A stretch of 40,948 nucleotides of DNA from an uncultured beta proteobacterium. Its GTDB lineage: Bacteria; Pseudomonadota; Gammaproteobacteria; Burkholderiales; SG8-39. A program made the translations under genes and the position numbers. Each line of letters opens with the position of its first letter. The stretch's first letter is position 1. This document shows positions 34,622 to 40,948 of this stretch, one piece after another. Below the pieces are notes generated by a model that was not told where the DNA came from, made no database searches, and was given only the letters and a program-made list of their open reading frames with translations. The stretch covers positions 52,302 through 93,249 of the forward strand of contig CADEDU010000020.1 of assembly GCA_902826155.1 (NCBI GenBank). Direction: 5' to 3'.

Positions 34622-34945
34622 ATGAACCTTAGCGTCACTGGGCACCATCTCTCTGTCACCCCCGCCTTGCGCGCTTATGTCGAGAGCAAACTCGCGCGCG
34701 TGCTCCGCCATTTCGATCACGTGATCGACGTCAATGTGATCCTCTCGGTCGACAAGCTGCGACATCAGGCCGAGGTCACATTGCATGCGCGTGGCAAGGA
34801 CATTTTCGTCGAGTCGGCGCACGAAAGCATGTACGCAGCGATCGACACGCTCATCGACAAGCTCGATCGCGCGGTACTCAAGCACAAGTCGCGCGCCTAC
34901 GACCACGCCCGCGAAACTCTCAAGCGCGACGTGCAGCCGCACTGA
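34622..34945 (+). CDS. hpf: Ribosome hibernation promoting factor, short form
   Basis: A 107-residue HPF/YfiA-family protein that binds the 30S subunit and helps form inactive 100S ribosomes in slow growth. It shows the family start MNLSVTGHHLSVTPALRAYVESKL and the basic KLDRAVLKHKSRAYDHARE end, and lacks the C-terminal dimerisation domain of long HPF. A GGAGG at 34612-34616 fixes the ATG at 34622. It lies 61 bases after rpoN and is followed by a hairpin. Confidence 0.95.
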   Translation: MNLSVTGHHLSVTPALRAYVESKLARVLRHFDHVIDVNVILSVDKLRHQAEVTLHARGKDIFVESAHESMYAAIDTLIDKLDRAVLKHKSRAYDHARETLKRDVQPH

Positions 34946-34955
34946 CCGCTTGTCG

Positions 34956-34978
34956 GGCCCGCGACCGATCCGCGGGCC
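34956..34978 (+). terminator. GC-rich hairpin after hpf
   Basis: Arms GGCCCGCG (34956-34963) and CGCGGGCC (34971-34978) pair perfectly over eight bases around a seven-base loop. No T run follows, so it may be a weak or Rho-aided terminator or an mRNA 3'-end stabiliser. Confidence 0.45.
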
Positions 34979-35019
34979 TAGCGGCGCACCGCAGCCCAGG
35001 CGGCACTCGTACCGGGCGC

Positions 35020-35025
35020 TATAAT
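35020..35025 (+). promoter_or_regulatory. Perfect -10 (TATAAT) before ptsN
   Basis: TATAAT at 35020-35025 stands out in this GC-rich sequence, but no -35 is recognisable 16-18 bases upstream. If used, it would start a ptsN-hprK-rapZ transcript near 35032 with a leader of about 205 bases. Confidence 0.4.
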
Positions 35026-35238
35026 CGCGGCCTTCCGCTGATCGACCGGCCGCAGCTCGCCGGCATTCACGTCGAAATCAAACAGGCTTCCACAAGCCGA
35101 ACGGCAGCAGGATCGTGAACCACTCTCGACACGTTCGGACCGGCACTCGCCCGGCGATTTCGCCTTGGCTGCAGCCGGCTGGTTCACCTCTGCGATCCCT
35201 TCATTCCCGGTAGTCCATCCCCGGCAATCAGTGTCCGC

Positions 35239-35724
35239 ATGAACCTGGTCTCGAAGCTGCTGGCCCCATCGAGCGTCGTTCTCGACATGCAGGCGAGCAG
35301 CAAGAAGCGCCTGTTCGAACAGGTCGGCCTGCTGTTCGAGAATCAGAACGGCATTGCACGCAACGCGGTCTTCGACAGCCTGTTCGCTCGCGAGCGCCTG
35401 GGTTCCACCGGCCTGGGCGAAGGGGTGGCGATTCCACATGGGCGGATCAAAGGCTTACGCGAACCGGTAGGCGCGTTCGTGCGTCTGTCGGCCGCGGTGC
35501 CGTTCGACGCGCCTGACGGCAAGTCGGTGAATCTGGTGTTCGTGCTGCTGGTGCCCGAACAGGCCACCGAACAGCATCTGCAGTTGCTCTCCGAACTCGC
35601 CGAGATGTTCAGCAGTCGCGAGTTCCGTGCCGAACTGGCCGCAAGCACCGATGCCAACGCGGTGCACCAGCGCTTCGTCGCCTGGCAGCCCTATGTTGCA
35701 GACCAGCGTCGCGCAACTGGTTGA
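35239..35724 (+). CDS. ptsN: EIIA-Ntr, nitrogen phosphotransferase component
   Basis: A 161-residue EIIA domain that is phosphorylated by NPr and regulates potassium transport and nitrogen/carbon balance without moving sugar. The phosphorylated residue is His67 in the run GLGEGVAIPHGRI. The fold-typical KKRLFEQVGLLFENQNG and VFDSLFARERLGSTGLG are present. It lies in the rpoN cluster as usual. Its 3' end overlaps hprK by 32 bases in another frame. Confidence 0.95.
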   Translation: MNLVSKLLAPSSVVLDMQASSKKRLFEQVGLLFENQNGIARNAVFDSLFARERLGSTGLGEGVAIPHGRIKGLREPVGAFVRLSAAVPFDAPDGKSVNLVFVLLVPEQATEQHLQLLSELAEMFSSREFRAELAASTDANAVHQRFVAWQPYVADQRRATG

Positions 35725-36652
35725 GGACAACAAGCAGCGACTAGGCCTGGTTGGGGTGGCCGGCGACGGCACCAGCGCGATCGCCCGCAACGCGACCGAA
35801 GCGGCCGCTCTGGTCGGGCATCTCAATCTGATCCATCCCAATCGGGTGCAGGTGCTCGGGCCGCGCGAGTTCGACTATCTCAACCGCCTCTCGAGCGCGG
35901 ATTTCGAGTCGATGCTGGCGCAACTGCGCGCGGCGGATCCTGCGGCGGTGGTGTACAGCGACGGCATCGTCCCGAACGAGAGACTGTGCGCGGCCGTAGT
36001 CGCGCACGGCTGCACGGTGGTCACCTCGACGCATCCCGCGGCCGAAGTGATCGACATCCTGCGCCGCTACCTGGGCCGTGCCCTGGCCGAGTCGACCACG
36101 CGTCATGGCGTGTTCATGGATGTGCTGGGTGTGGGTGTACTCATTACCGGTGATTCCGGCGTGGGCAAGAGCGAGCTCGGCCTCGAACTGATCAGCCGCG
36201 GCAGCGGACTGGTCGCCGACGACGTGGTCGATATCGTGCGCATCGCGGCCAATACGCTGGAAGCGCGGGCCCCCACGCTCCTGAAGGATTTCATCGAGGT
36301 GCGTGGCTTGGGCGTGCTCAACATCCGCGCCATTTTCGGTGAGACGGCTGTGCGCACCCGCATGGTCCTGCGCTTGATCGTGCACCTGGACCGCCCCTCG
36401 CCCGGGGCCCATCCGGCCGAGCGCCTGCCGCTGAACGAGTTGTCCGAGGACATTCTCGGGGTGACGGTGCCGAAGGTGAATATTCCGGTCGCCGCGGGCC
36501 GCAACCTTGCTGTCCTGGTCGAGGCGGCCGTCCGTAATTTCGTCTTGAAACTGCGCGGTATCGACAGCACTGCCGAGTTCATCGCCCGCCACCGGGCCGC
36601 GCTGAGCGCACAACCCGATTCCACGGGCAGAACCGATCCGGCAGGTAGCTGA
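35693..36652 (+). CDS. hprK: HPr kinase/phosphorylase
   Basis: A 319-residue bifunctional enzyme that phosphorylates and dephosphorylates a serine of HPr. The N-terminal domain begins MLQTSVAQLVEDN, matching betaproteobacterial HprK starts, so ATG 35693 is preferred although it lies inside ptsN. The catalytic domain has HGVFMDVLGVGVL, a P-loop GDSGVGKS at 153-160, the DD pair in GLVADDVVDI and the HprK signature EVRGLGVLNIRAIFGE. The gene being present beside ptsN and rapZ is an indicator of a betaproteobacterium. Confidence 0.96.
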   Translation: MLQTSVAQLVEDNKQRLGLVGVAGDGTSAIARNATEAAALVGHLNLIHPNRVQVLGPREFDYLNRLSSADFESMLAQLRAADPAAVVYSDGIVPNERLCAAVVAHGCTVVTSTHPAAEVIDILRRYLGRALAESTTRHGVFMDVLGVGVLITGDSGVGKSELGLELISRGSGLVADDVVDIVRIAANTLEARAPTLLKDFIEVRGLGVLNIRAIFGETAVRTRMVLRLIVHLDRPSPGAHPAERLPLNELSEDILGVTVPKVNIPVAAGRNLAVLVEAAVRNFVLKLRGIDSTAEFIARHRAALSAQPDSTGRTDPAGS

Positions 36653-36792
36653 ACCAGAGCCCGCGCCACCCTCGACCGCGCGGCGCCTGTGATCGCCGCG
36701 AGCAGCAGCTTGCGGTACCCTCAATAAATTGGCGGCCGCGCCTCGGTCGATCCCCGCTCCGAGCAAACGCAAGGCCCATCCGTCAAAGCCCA

Positions 36793-37635
36793 ATGCAGCT
36801 CATCGTCATCAGCGGCCTGTCCGGCTCGGGCAAATCGGTCGCGCTCAATCTGCTGGCCGACGCCGACTACTACTGCGTCGACAACCTGCCCAGCAAACTT
36901 CTGGTCGACACGGTTGAGTTTCTGCGCCAGACCGGCACGACGCGCGCGGCGGTGACCATCGATGCCCGCAGCGGCGGCTCGGTCACCCAGCTTCCGGACA
37001 CGCTGGTGTCACTACGCCGGCAAGGCTACGACGTGCGTCTGCTGTTCTTCCACGCGCGACAAGACGCATTGGTGCGCCGATTCTCCGAAACGCGCCGCAA
37101 GCACCCGCTGTCCGATGGTGTGATCACGATCGAGGAATGCATCGAGCGTGAACGTGCGTTGCTCGCGCCGCTGGCCGAACTGGGCCAGCGCATCGACACC
37201 AGCGATCTCAGCCCGAACGGCCTGCGCAAATGGCTGAAGGATCTGCTCGCGCTGGGCAACGTCGGCACCACGATCGTGTTCGAGTCGTTCGGTTTCAAAC
37301 GCGGCATCCCGATCGATGCCGACTTCGTGTTCGACGTGCGCAACCTGCCCAATCCGCACTACGACCCGCAGCTGCGCCCGCTGACCGGCCGGCATGCCGA
37401 GGTCATCGCCTTCCTCGAATCGGAACCCGACGTGCGCAAGATGGAAACCGACATCGGCGCGTTCCTGCAGGGTTGGCTGCCCTCGTACGTGCGCGACAAT
37501 CGCGCCTATCTGACCGTCGCGATCGGCTGCACCGGCGGCCAGCACCGCTCGGTCTTCTTGGTCGAGCGGCTGGCCAGGCGGTTTCGCGAAACCTATCCGA
37601 TCATCGTTCGCCACCGCGAACTCGACAGCGCCTGA
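36793..37635 (+). CDS. rapZ: RapZ, RNase adapter protein
   Basis: A 280-residue RNA-binding nucleotide-binding protein. In enterobacteria it directs a small RNA to RNase E to control glucosamine-6-phosphate synthesis; whether that circuit exists here is not known. Walker A GLSGSGKS is at 8-15, DNLP follows at about 35, and the C-terminal half has the conserved GCTGGQHRSVFLVERLA. It lies 140 bases after hprK, with no distinct signal in the gap. Confidence 0.95.
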   Translation: MQLIVISGLSGSGKSVALNLLADADYYCVDNLPSKLLVDTVEFLRQTGTTRAAVTIDARSGGSVTQLPDTLVSLRRQGYDVRLLFFHARQDALVRRFSETRRKHPLSDGVITIEECIERERALLAPLAELGQRIDTSDLSPNGLRKWLKDLLALGNVGTTIVFESFGFKRGIPIDADFVFDVRNLPNPHYDPQLRPLTGRHAEVIAFLESEPDVRKMETDIGAFLQGWLPSYVRDNRAYLTVAIGCTGGQHRSVFLVERLARRFRETYPIIVRHRELDSA

Positions 37636-37665
37636 GCGCATCGCGCGCCCCACGAGGCCGGCTCC

Positions 37666-38247
37666 ATGCTCCCGATCTTTCCGCTACAGACCGTTCTGTT
37701 TCCGGGCGGACGCCTGCCGCTACGCGTCTTCGAAGCGCGCTACATGGACATGGCGAGCGAGTGTCTCAAGAGCGGCCAGCCGTTCGGCGTGTGCCTGATC
37801 AAAGAGGGCCGCGAGGTCGGTACTCCGGCCGTGCCCGAGTCCATCGGCTGTTCGGCGCGCATCATCGAGTGCGACATGCAGCAACTCGGCGTGCTCAACG
37901 TGGTGACGCGTGGCGAGCGCCGCTTTCGCATCCTGTCGCGCGAGGCGAACGCGCAGGGATTGGTTTCCGCCGACGTCGAGTGGCTCGCGCCGGAAGAGGA
38001 AGCCGTCGTACCCGATGAGTACGCCGGTTGCGTGACGCTGCTCAAGATGATCGCCGAAGACAGTCGATTCGCTGCACTGAGCGCCGATGCGCATTACGAG
38101 AGCGCCACCTGGGTCAGCTATCGGTTGAGCGAGGTGCTGCCGATCCCGGCGCGAGTCAAACAGATGCTGCTCGAACTCACCGGCAGCGTGCCGCGCTTAC
38201 AGGTGCTCCACGGGTTCCTCAAACAGCAAGGGCTCGTCGGCAAGTAG
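37666..38247 (+). CDS. LON substrate-binding domain protein
   Basis: A 193-residue protein consisting of a LON N-terminal (PUA-like) domain alone, without protease or AAA parts. It shows LPIFPLQTVLFPGGRLPLRVFEARYMDM and GCSARIIECDMQQLGVLNVVTRGERRFRI. Such proteins are common but their role is unclear; substrate recognition is only inferred from Lon. It follows rapZ by 30 bases, and its last 51 bases overlap the 3' end of mutY on the other strand. Confidence 0.9.
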   Translation: MLPIFPLQTVLFPGGRLPLRVFEARYMDMASECLKSGQPFGVCLIKEGREVGTPAVPESIGCSARIIECDMQQLGVLNVVTRGERRFRILSREANAQGLVSADVEWLAPEEEAVVPDEYAGCVTLLKMIAEDSRFAALSADAHYESATWVSYRLSEVLPIPARVKQMLLELTGSVPRLQVLHGFLKQQGLVGK

Positions 38248-39342
38248 TCCGCGCACGATCTTCTTGGCGGGAACCGGCAACGCAGCGCCGTGCGCATCGC
38301 CGAGCGTCAGCCACACCATTCCGGCTTGCGCGACCCGATCGATCGAGCGCCGCACGTCGACCAGCAGCGGCATGATGTCGAGCGAATAGTGGGTGAAGCC
38401 GTGCGCGATCGGCGCGAGCCGCCGCACGCTCAGGGCGTCGCAGCCGAAACGCTCGGCGCACAGCCGGCGCAAGTCGGCGCCCGCCTCGATCTCCGGAAAA
38501 CACCACAACCCACCCCAGATGCCGGGAGCCGGACGCTTCTCGAGCAGCACTTCATCGCCCTGCCGCAGCACCAGCATGGTCGTAACGCGATGCGGCAAAG
38601 GCTTGCGGGGCCGCGCTGCCGGAAACGCGGCAACACGATCCTGCGCGAGCGCCTGGCATTCGCCTTGAACCGGGCACTGCGCGCACAGCGGCCGGCTCCG
38701 GACGCACAACGTAGCGCCCAAGTCCATCAGGCCTTGCGTATACGCCTCGATATCTTCGTTAGGCAAGACCGACTCGGCAAGCGCCCATAGTTCGTTCTCG
38801 ACTGCACGCTCTCCCGGATAGCCGGGCACTGCGAAGTAACGGGCCAGCACCCGCTTGACGTTGCCGTCGAGAATCGCCTCGCGCTGGCCGAACGCGAACG
38901 CGGCGATCGCCGCCGCCGTCGATCGGCCGATGCCCGGGAGCGATTCGATCGCCTCGCGCGTTTCCGGAAATCGTCCACCATGCTCGCTGACGATGCGCTG
39001 CGCCGCGCGATGCAGGTTGCGCGCGCGCGAGTAGTAGCCCAGCCCGGCCCAAAGCTGCATCACCGAGTCGTCATCCGCGGCGGCCAACGCTTGCACAGTA
39101 GGAAACCGTTCGAGGAAACGCAGGTAGTAGGGCACCACCGCGCTCACCTGGGTCTGCTGCAACATGATTTCGGACAGCCAGATCCGGTAGGCATCGCGCG
39201 TGTTCTGCCAGGGCAGATCGTGGCGTCCGTGCCGGCGCTGCCAGGCGATGACGGCGCGCGCGAACCGTGCGGAGGGCTTGCGACGGGTCGCCTCGCTGCC
39301 GCCAGCCGCGTGTGGCCTCGCACGACGCGTGTTGCGAGTCAC
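38197..39342 (-). CDS. mutY: Adenine DNA glycosylase MutY
   Basis: Removes adenine mispaired with 8-oxoguanine. The 381-residue protein has the catalytic Glu58 in WLSEIMLQQTQV, the helix-hairpin-helix GIGRSTAAAIAAFAFG with the catalytic Asp in ILDGNVKRVL, and an iron-sulfur cluster loop C-X6-C-X2-C-X5-C (CVRSRPLCAQCPVQGEC). A C-terminal NUDIX-like 8-oxoguanine recognition domain follows (VLLEKRPAPGIWGGLWCFPE). ATG 39342 overlaps the nucleotidase stop by four bases, so the two are coupled. The N-terminus has a basic extension of about 25 residues. Confidence 0.96.
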   Translation of the reverse strand: MTRNTRRARPHAAGGSEATRRKPSARFARAVIAWQRRHGRHDLPWQNTRDAYRIWLSEIMLQQTQVSAVVPYYLRFLERFPTVQALAAADDDSVMQLWAGLGYYSRARNLHRAAQRIVSEHGGRFPETREAIESLPGIGRSTAAAIAAFAFGQREAILDGNVKRVLARYFAVPGYPGERAVENELWALAESVLPNEDIEAYTQGLMDLGATLCVRSRPLCAQCPVQGECQALAQDRVAAFPAARPRKPLPHRVTTMLVLRQGDEVLLEKRPAPGIWGGLWCFPEIEAGADLRRLCAERFGCDALSVRRLAPIAHGFTHYSLDIMPLLVDVRRSIDRVAQAGMVWLTLGDAHGAALPVPAKKIVRGLLADEPLLFEEPVEHL

Positions 39343-40334
39343 GACCGATCCGCCGGCTTCTCGTTGACCACGCCGAATGGCACGTGACCGGCGGCCACGT
39401 GATCGCGCGCGCGGTCGATGTGGCTACGCTGATCATCGAAAAAGATATCCGCGCCGAACGCCTTGAGGAATCCGCCCTTGTCCAATCCACCCAGGAACAA
39501 CGCCTCGTCGATGCGGATGTCCCAGGCGCGCAGCGTTCGCACCACGCGCTCGTGCGCCGGCGCACCTCGTGCCGTGACGAGCGCAGTGCGGATCGGCGAT
39601 TGCGCCAGCGGGAACTCGCCCTGAATCCGATGCAGCGCCGCCAGGAAGCTCTTGAATGGACCGCCCGAGAGCGGCTCGCGCGCCGCGGCCGATTCACTGC
39701 GCGTGAAGGCTTCCAGGCCGTCTTGCTGATAGACGCGCTCGGCCTCGTCGGAGAACAGCACCGCGTCACCGTCGAACGCAATGCGCAACTGCGTGTCGTG
39801 CGCGTTCGCCGCACCCACGGCGCCTGGAAATATCGTCGCAGCGGCATGGCCGGCCGCCAGCGCCTTGCGCACGTCGTCGGGATTGGCCGACAGGAACAGA
39901 TGCGCCCCGAACGCCGGCACGTAGGGGAATGTGCTGTCGCCGCCGGTGAATGCGGCACGAGAAATGTCCAGGCCGTGATGGCGTATGGAATTGAACACGC
40001 GCAGTCCGGTGTCGGCCGTGTTGCGCGACAGCAGGATCACCTCCACGCGCGGACGCAGCGGTTCGCGCATATTGAGCGCGAGCAGCTTGCGCACCAGACC
40101 GAACGCGATGCCCGGTGCCAGGACCTGGTCTTCGCGTTCGCGCTGATAACGCAGGTACGCGTCGATGCCCTGCTCTTCGAACACGCGATTCGACTCTTCC
40201 AGATCGAACAGCGCGCGCGAGGAAATCGCGGTGACCAGCAGGCCGTCGACGGAAGCGGGCATGGGGATCGAATCGGTGCGAACGGGTTGCGTGTCGTGGA
40301 ATTGTCGCGCAGTCGCCCGCTGCGTGCCCGCCAT
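39339..40334 (-). CDS. Cytosolic 5'-nucleotidase (NT5C1-like)
   Basis: A 331-residue enzyme of the bacterial 5'-nucleotidase family related to animal cytosolic 5'-nucleotidase I, which dephosphorylates nucleoside monophosphates. Recognisable blocks are LVTAISSRALFDLEESNRVFEEQG, VEVILLSRNTADTGLRVF, LRIAFDGDAVLFSDEAE (a HAD-like acidic motif) and LVTARGAPAHERVVRTLRAW. The open frame reaches 40478, but ATG 40334 (MAGTQRATARQF) with a GGTGG before it is preferred. It is the promoter-proximal gene of the leftward mutY operon. Confidence 0.85.
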   Translation of the reverse strand: MAGTQRATARQFHDTQPVRTDSIPMPASVDGLLVTAISSRALFDLEESNRVFEEQGIDAYLRYQREREDQVLAPGIAFGLVRKLLALNMREPLRPRVEVILLSRNTADTGLRVFNSIRHHGLDISRAAFTGGDSTFPYVPAFGAHLFLSANPDDVRKALAAGHAAATIFPGAVGAANAHDTQLRIAFDGDAVLFSDEAERVYQQDGLEAFTRSESAAAREPLSGGPFKSFLAALHRIQGEFPLAQSPIRTALVTARGAPAHERVVRTLRAWDIRIDEALFLGGLDKGGFLKAFGADIFFDDQRSHIDRARDHVAAGHVPFGVVNEKPADRS

Positions 40335-40427
40335 CGAGATCCACCAGTCGCCGACGTGCCCTTCTAGCGTTACAAGGCGGGGCAAATCATGGACAATCGC
40401 GCGCTTTGTTCGCCCCCCGGTCCACGC

Positions 40428-40948
40428 ATGATTTCCCGCCAGTCGCTGCTTTCCGCCATCTCCAACGTCCTCGCCCAACTACTGCTTGCAGCCGGATCGA
40501 TCGTGGCGTCAGCGCCGGCTGCACTCGCGCAGGAAGCCGGCGGCACCGGACTCAAACCCCAGTGGGTGTTTCAGACCAGCCTCTACACCACCCACTTCAA
40601 TCCGGATCCGCGGCACGTCAACCATCAGCGCATGCTCTCATTCGAGCACCGGAGCACCGAGAACTGGATCTACGGCTTTTCGTTCCAACGCAATTCGTTC
40701 GGCCAGCCCACGCAGTACCTGTACATGGGCAAGCTATGGCGGCCGCTCGCCAGCTATCCGAACGTTCACCTCAAGCTCACCGGCGGGTTGCTGCACGGCT
40801 ACAAGGGCGAGTTCCGCGACAAGATCCCGTTCAACAAACACGGGATCGCACCCGGGCTGGTGCCTTCGATCGGCTGGTCGAACCGGCGCTTCGTCGCGGA
40901 AGTCCACTTGCTAGGTGCCGCGGCGCTGATGATTTCCGGCGGGGTGAT
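40428..40948 (+). CDS. Secreted, probably outer-membrane beta-barrel protein, cut by the window end
   Basis: The frame from ATG 40428 runs open to the window end (173 residues seen). It starts with a signal peptide (hydrophobic LAQLLLAAGSIVASAP, cleavage likely after ALA near 34). The mature part has alternating aromatic and polar segments such as WVFQTSLYTTHFNPDPRHVN, WIYGFSFQRNSFGQPTQYLY and LTGGLLHGYKGEFRDKIPFN, as in small outer-membrane barrels. I recall similar proteins in Burkholderiales annotated as glycerol-3-phosphate transporter, which the topology does not support; a PagP-like fold is possible. It diverges from the nucleotidase gene. Confidence 0.6.
   Translation, partial: MISRQSLLSAISNVLAQLLLAAGSIVASAPAALAQEAGGTGLKPQWVFQTSLYTTHFNPDPRHVNHQRMLSFEHRSTENWIYGFSFQRNSFGQPTQYLYMGKLWRPLASYPNVHLKLTGGLLHGYKGEFRDKIPFNKHGIAPGLVPSIGWSNRRFVAEVHLLGAAALMISGGV

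Noticed and set aside
1..40948. Search for tRNA, rRNA, CRISPR arrays, insertion sequences and phage genes
   Set aside because: None was recognised by reading; no repeat-spacer array, transposase motif or conserved rRNA segment was seen. A covariance-model search would be needed to exclude small RNAs.

Overview
The window reads as a chromosomal segment of a GC-rich betaproteobacterium. The best evidence is the right-hand block: a cation/proton antiporter gene divergent from kdsD-kdsC-lptC-lptA-lptB-rpoN-hpf-ptsN-hprK-rapZ, then a LON-domain gene and mutY. HPr kinase next to ptsN and rapZ is a typical betaproteobacterial arrangement. I cannot assign a genus. I see no rRNA, tRNA, CRISPR array, insertion sequence or phage gene.

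Layout. 1-1483: the start of an mla lipid-transport operon read leftwards (mlaF, then mlaE cut by the window edge). 1966-4132: an orphan ABC-exporter ATPase overlapping a sigma-54-type response regulator of PrsR-like type. 4439-20770: a contiguous MSHA-like type IV filament locus. It holds an ExeA/MshM ATPase with a SPOR-like tail, secretin MshL, TPR protein MshN, assembly ATPase MshE, platform protein MshG, MshI/J/K-like inner-membrane and periplasmic parts, and a duplicated two-gene module encoding very large GspK/PilX-like prepilins, each followed by a smaller prepilin. 20962-22257: a membrane class III adenylate cyclase. 22365-25755: a PrsK-like histidine kinase, an orphan ABC-exporter permease and an unknown anchored helical protein. 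25926-27446: two tandem paralogous prepilins; the first has a near-consensus sigma-54 promoter and is followed by a strong intrinsic terminator. 27502-38247: the conserved envelope and nitrogen-PTS block. 38197-40948: mutY, a 5'-nucleotidase and a truncated secreted protein.

How the parts may fit. MshM/L/N/E/G/I/J/K form the trans-envelope machine. The 25926 and 26703 products are the best candidates for the filament shaft, and the 15591/17282 and 18393/19976 pairs look like alternative tip or minor-pilin complexes. No prepilin peptidase or retraction ATPase is present, so these must act from elsewhere. Regulation could pass through the PrsK/PrsR-like pair to the sigma-54 promoter at 25854, with rpoN itself in the window. 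The MshE N-terminus suggests a cyclic di-GMP input and the cyclase a cAMP output. The ABC ATPase and permease, and the kinase and regulator, are each split to opposite flanks of the filament locus, suggesting the locus was inserted into, or rearranged around, one ancestral cluster.

The most novel content is the duplicated tip module (15591-20770), whose four products share an LPCP...PW.TL...WG.R..Y signature and depart from the usual prepilin Glu5 rule. All functional statements are inferred from reading the sequence; no database search was run.
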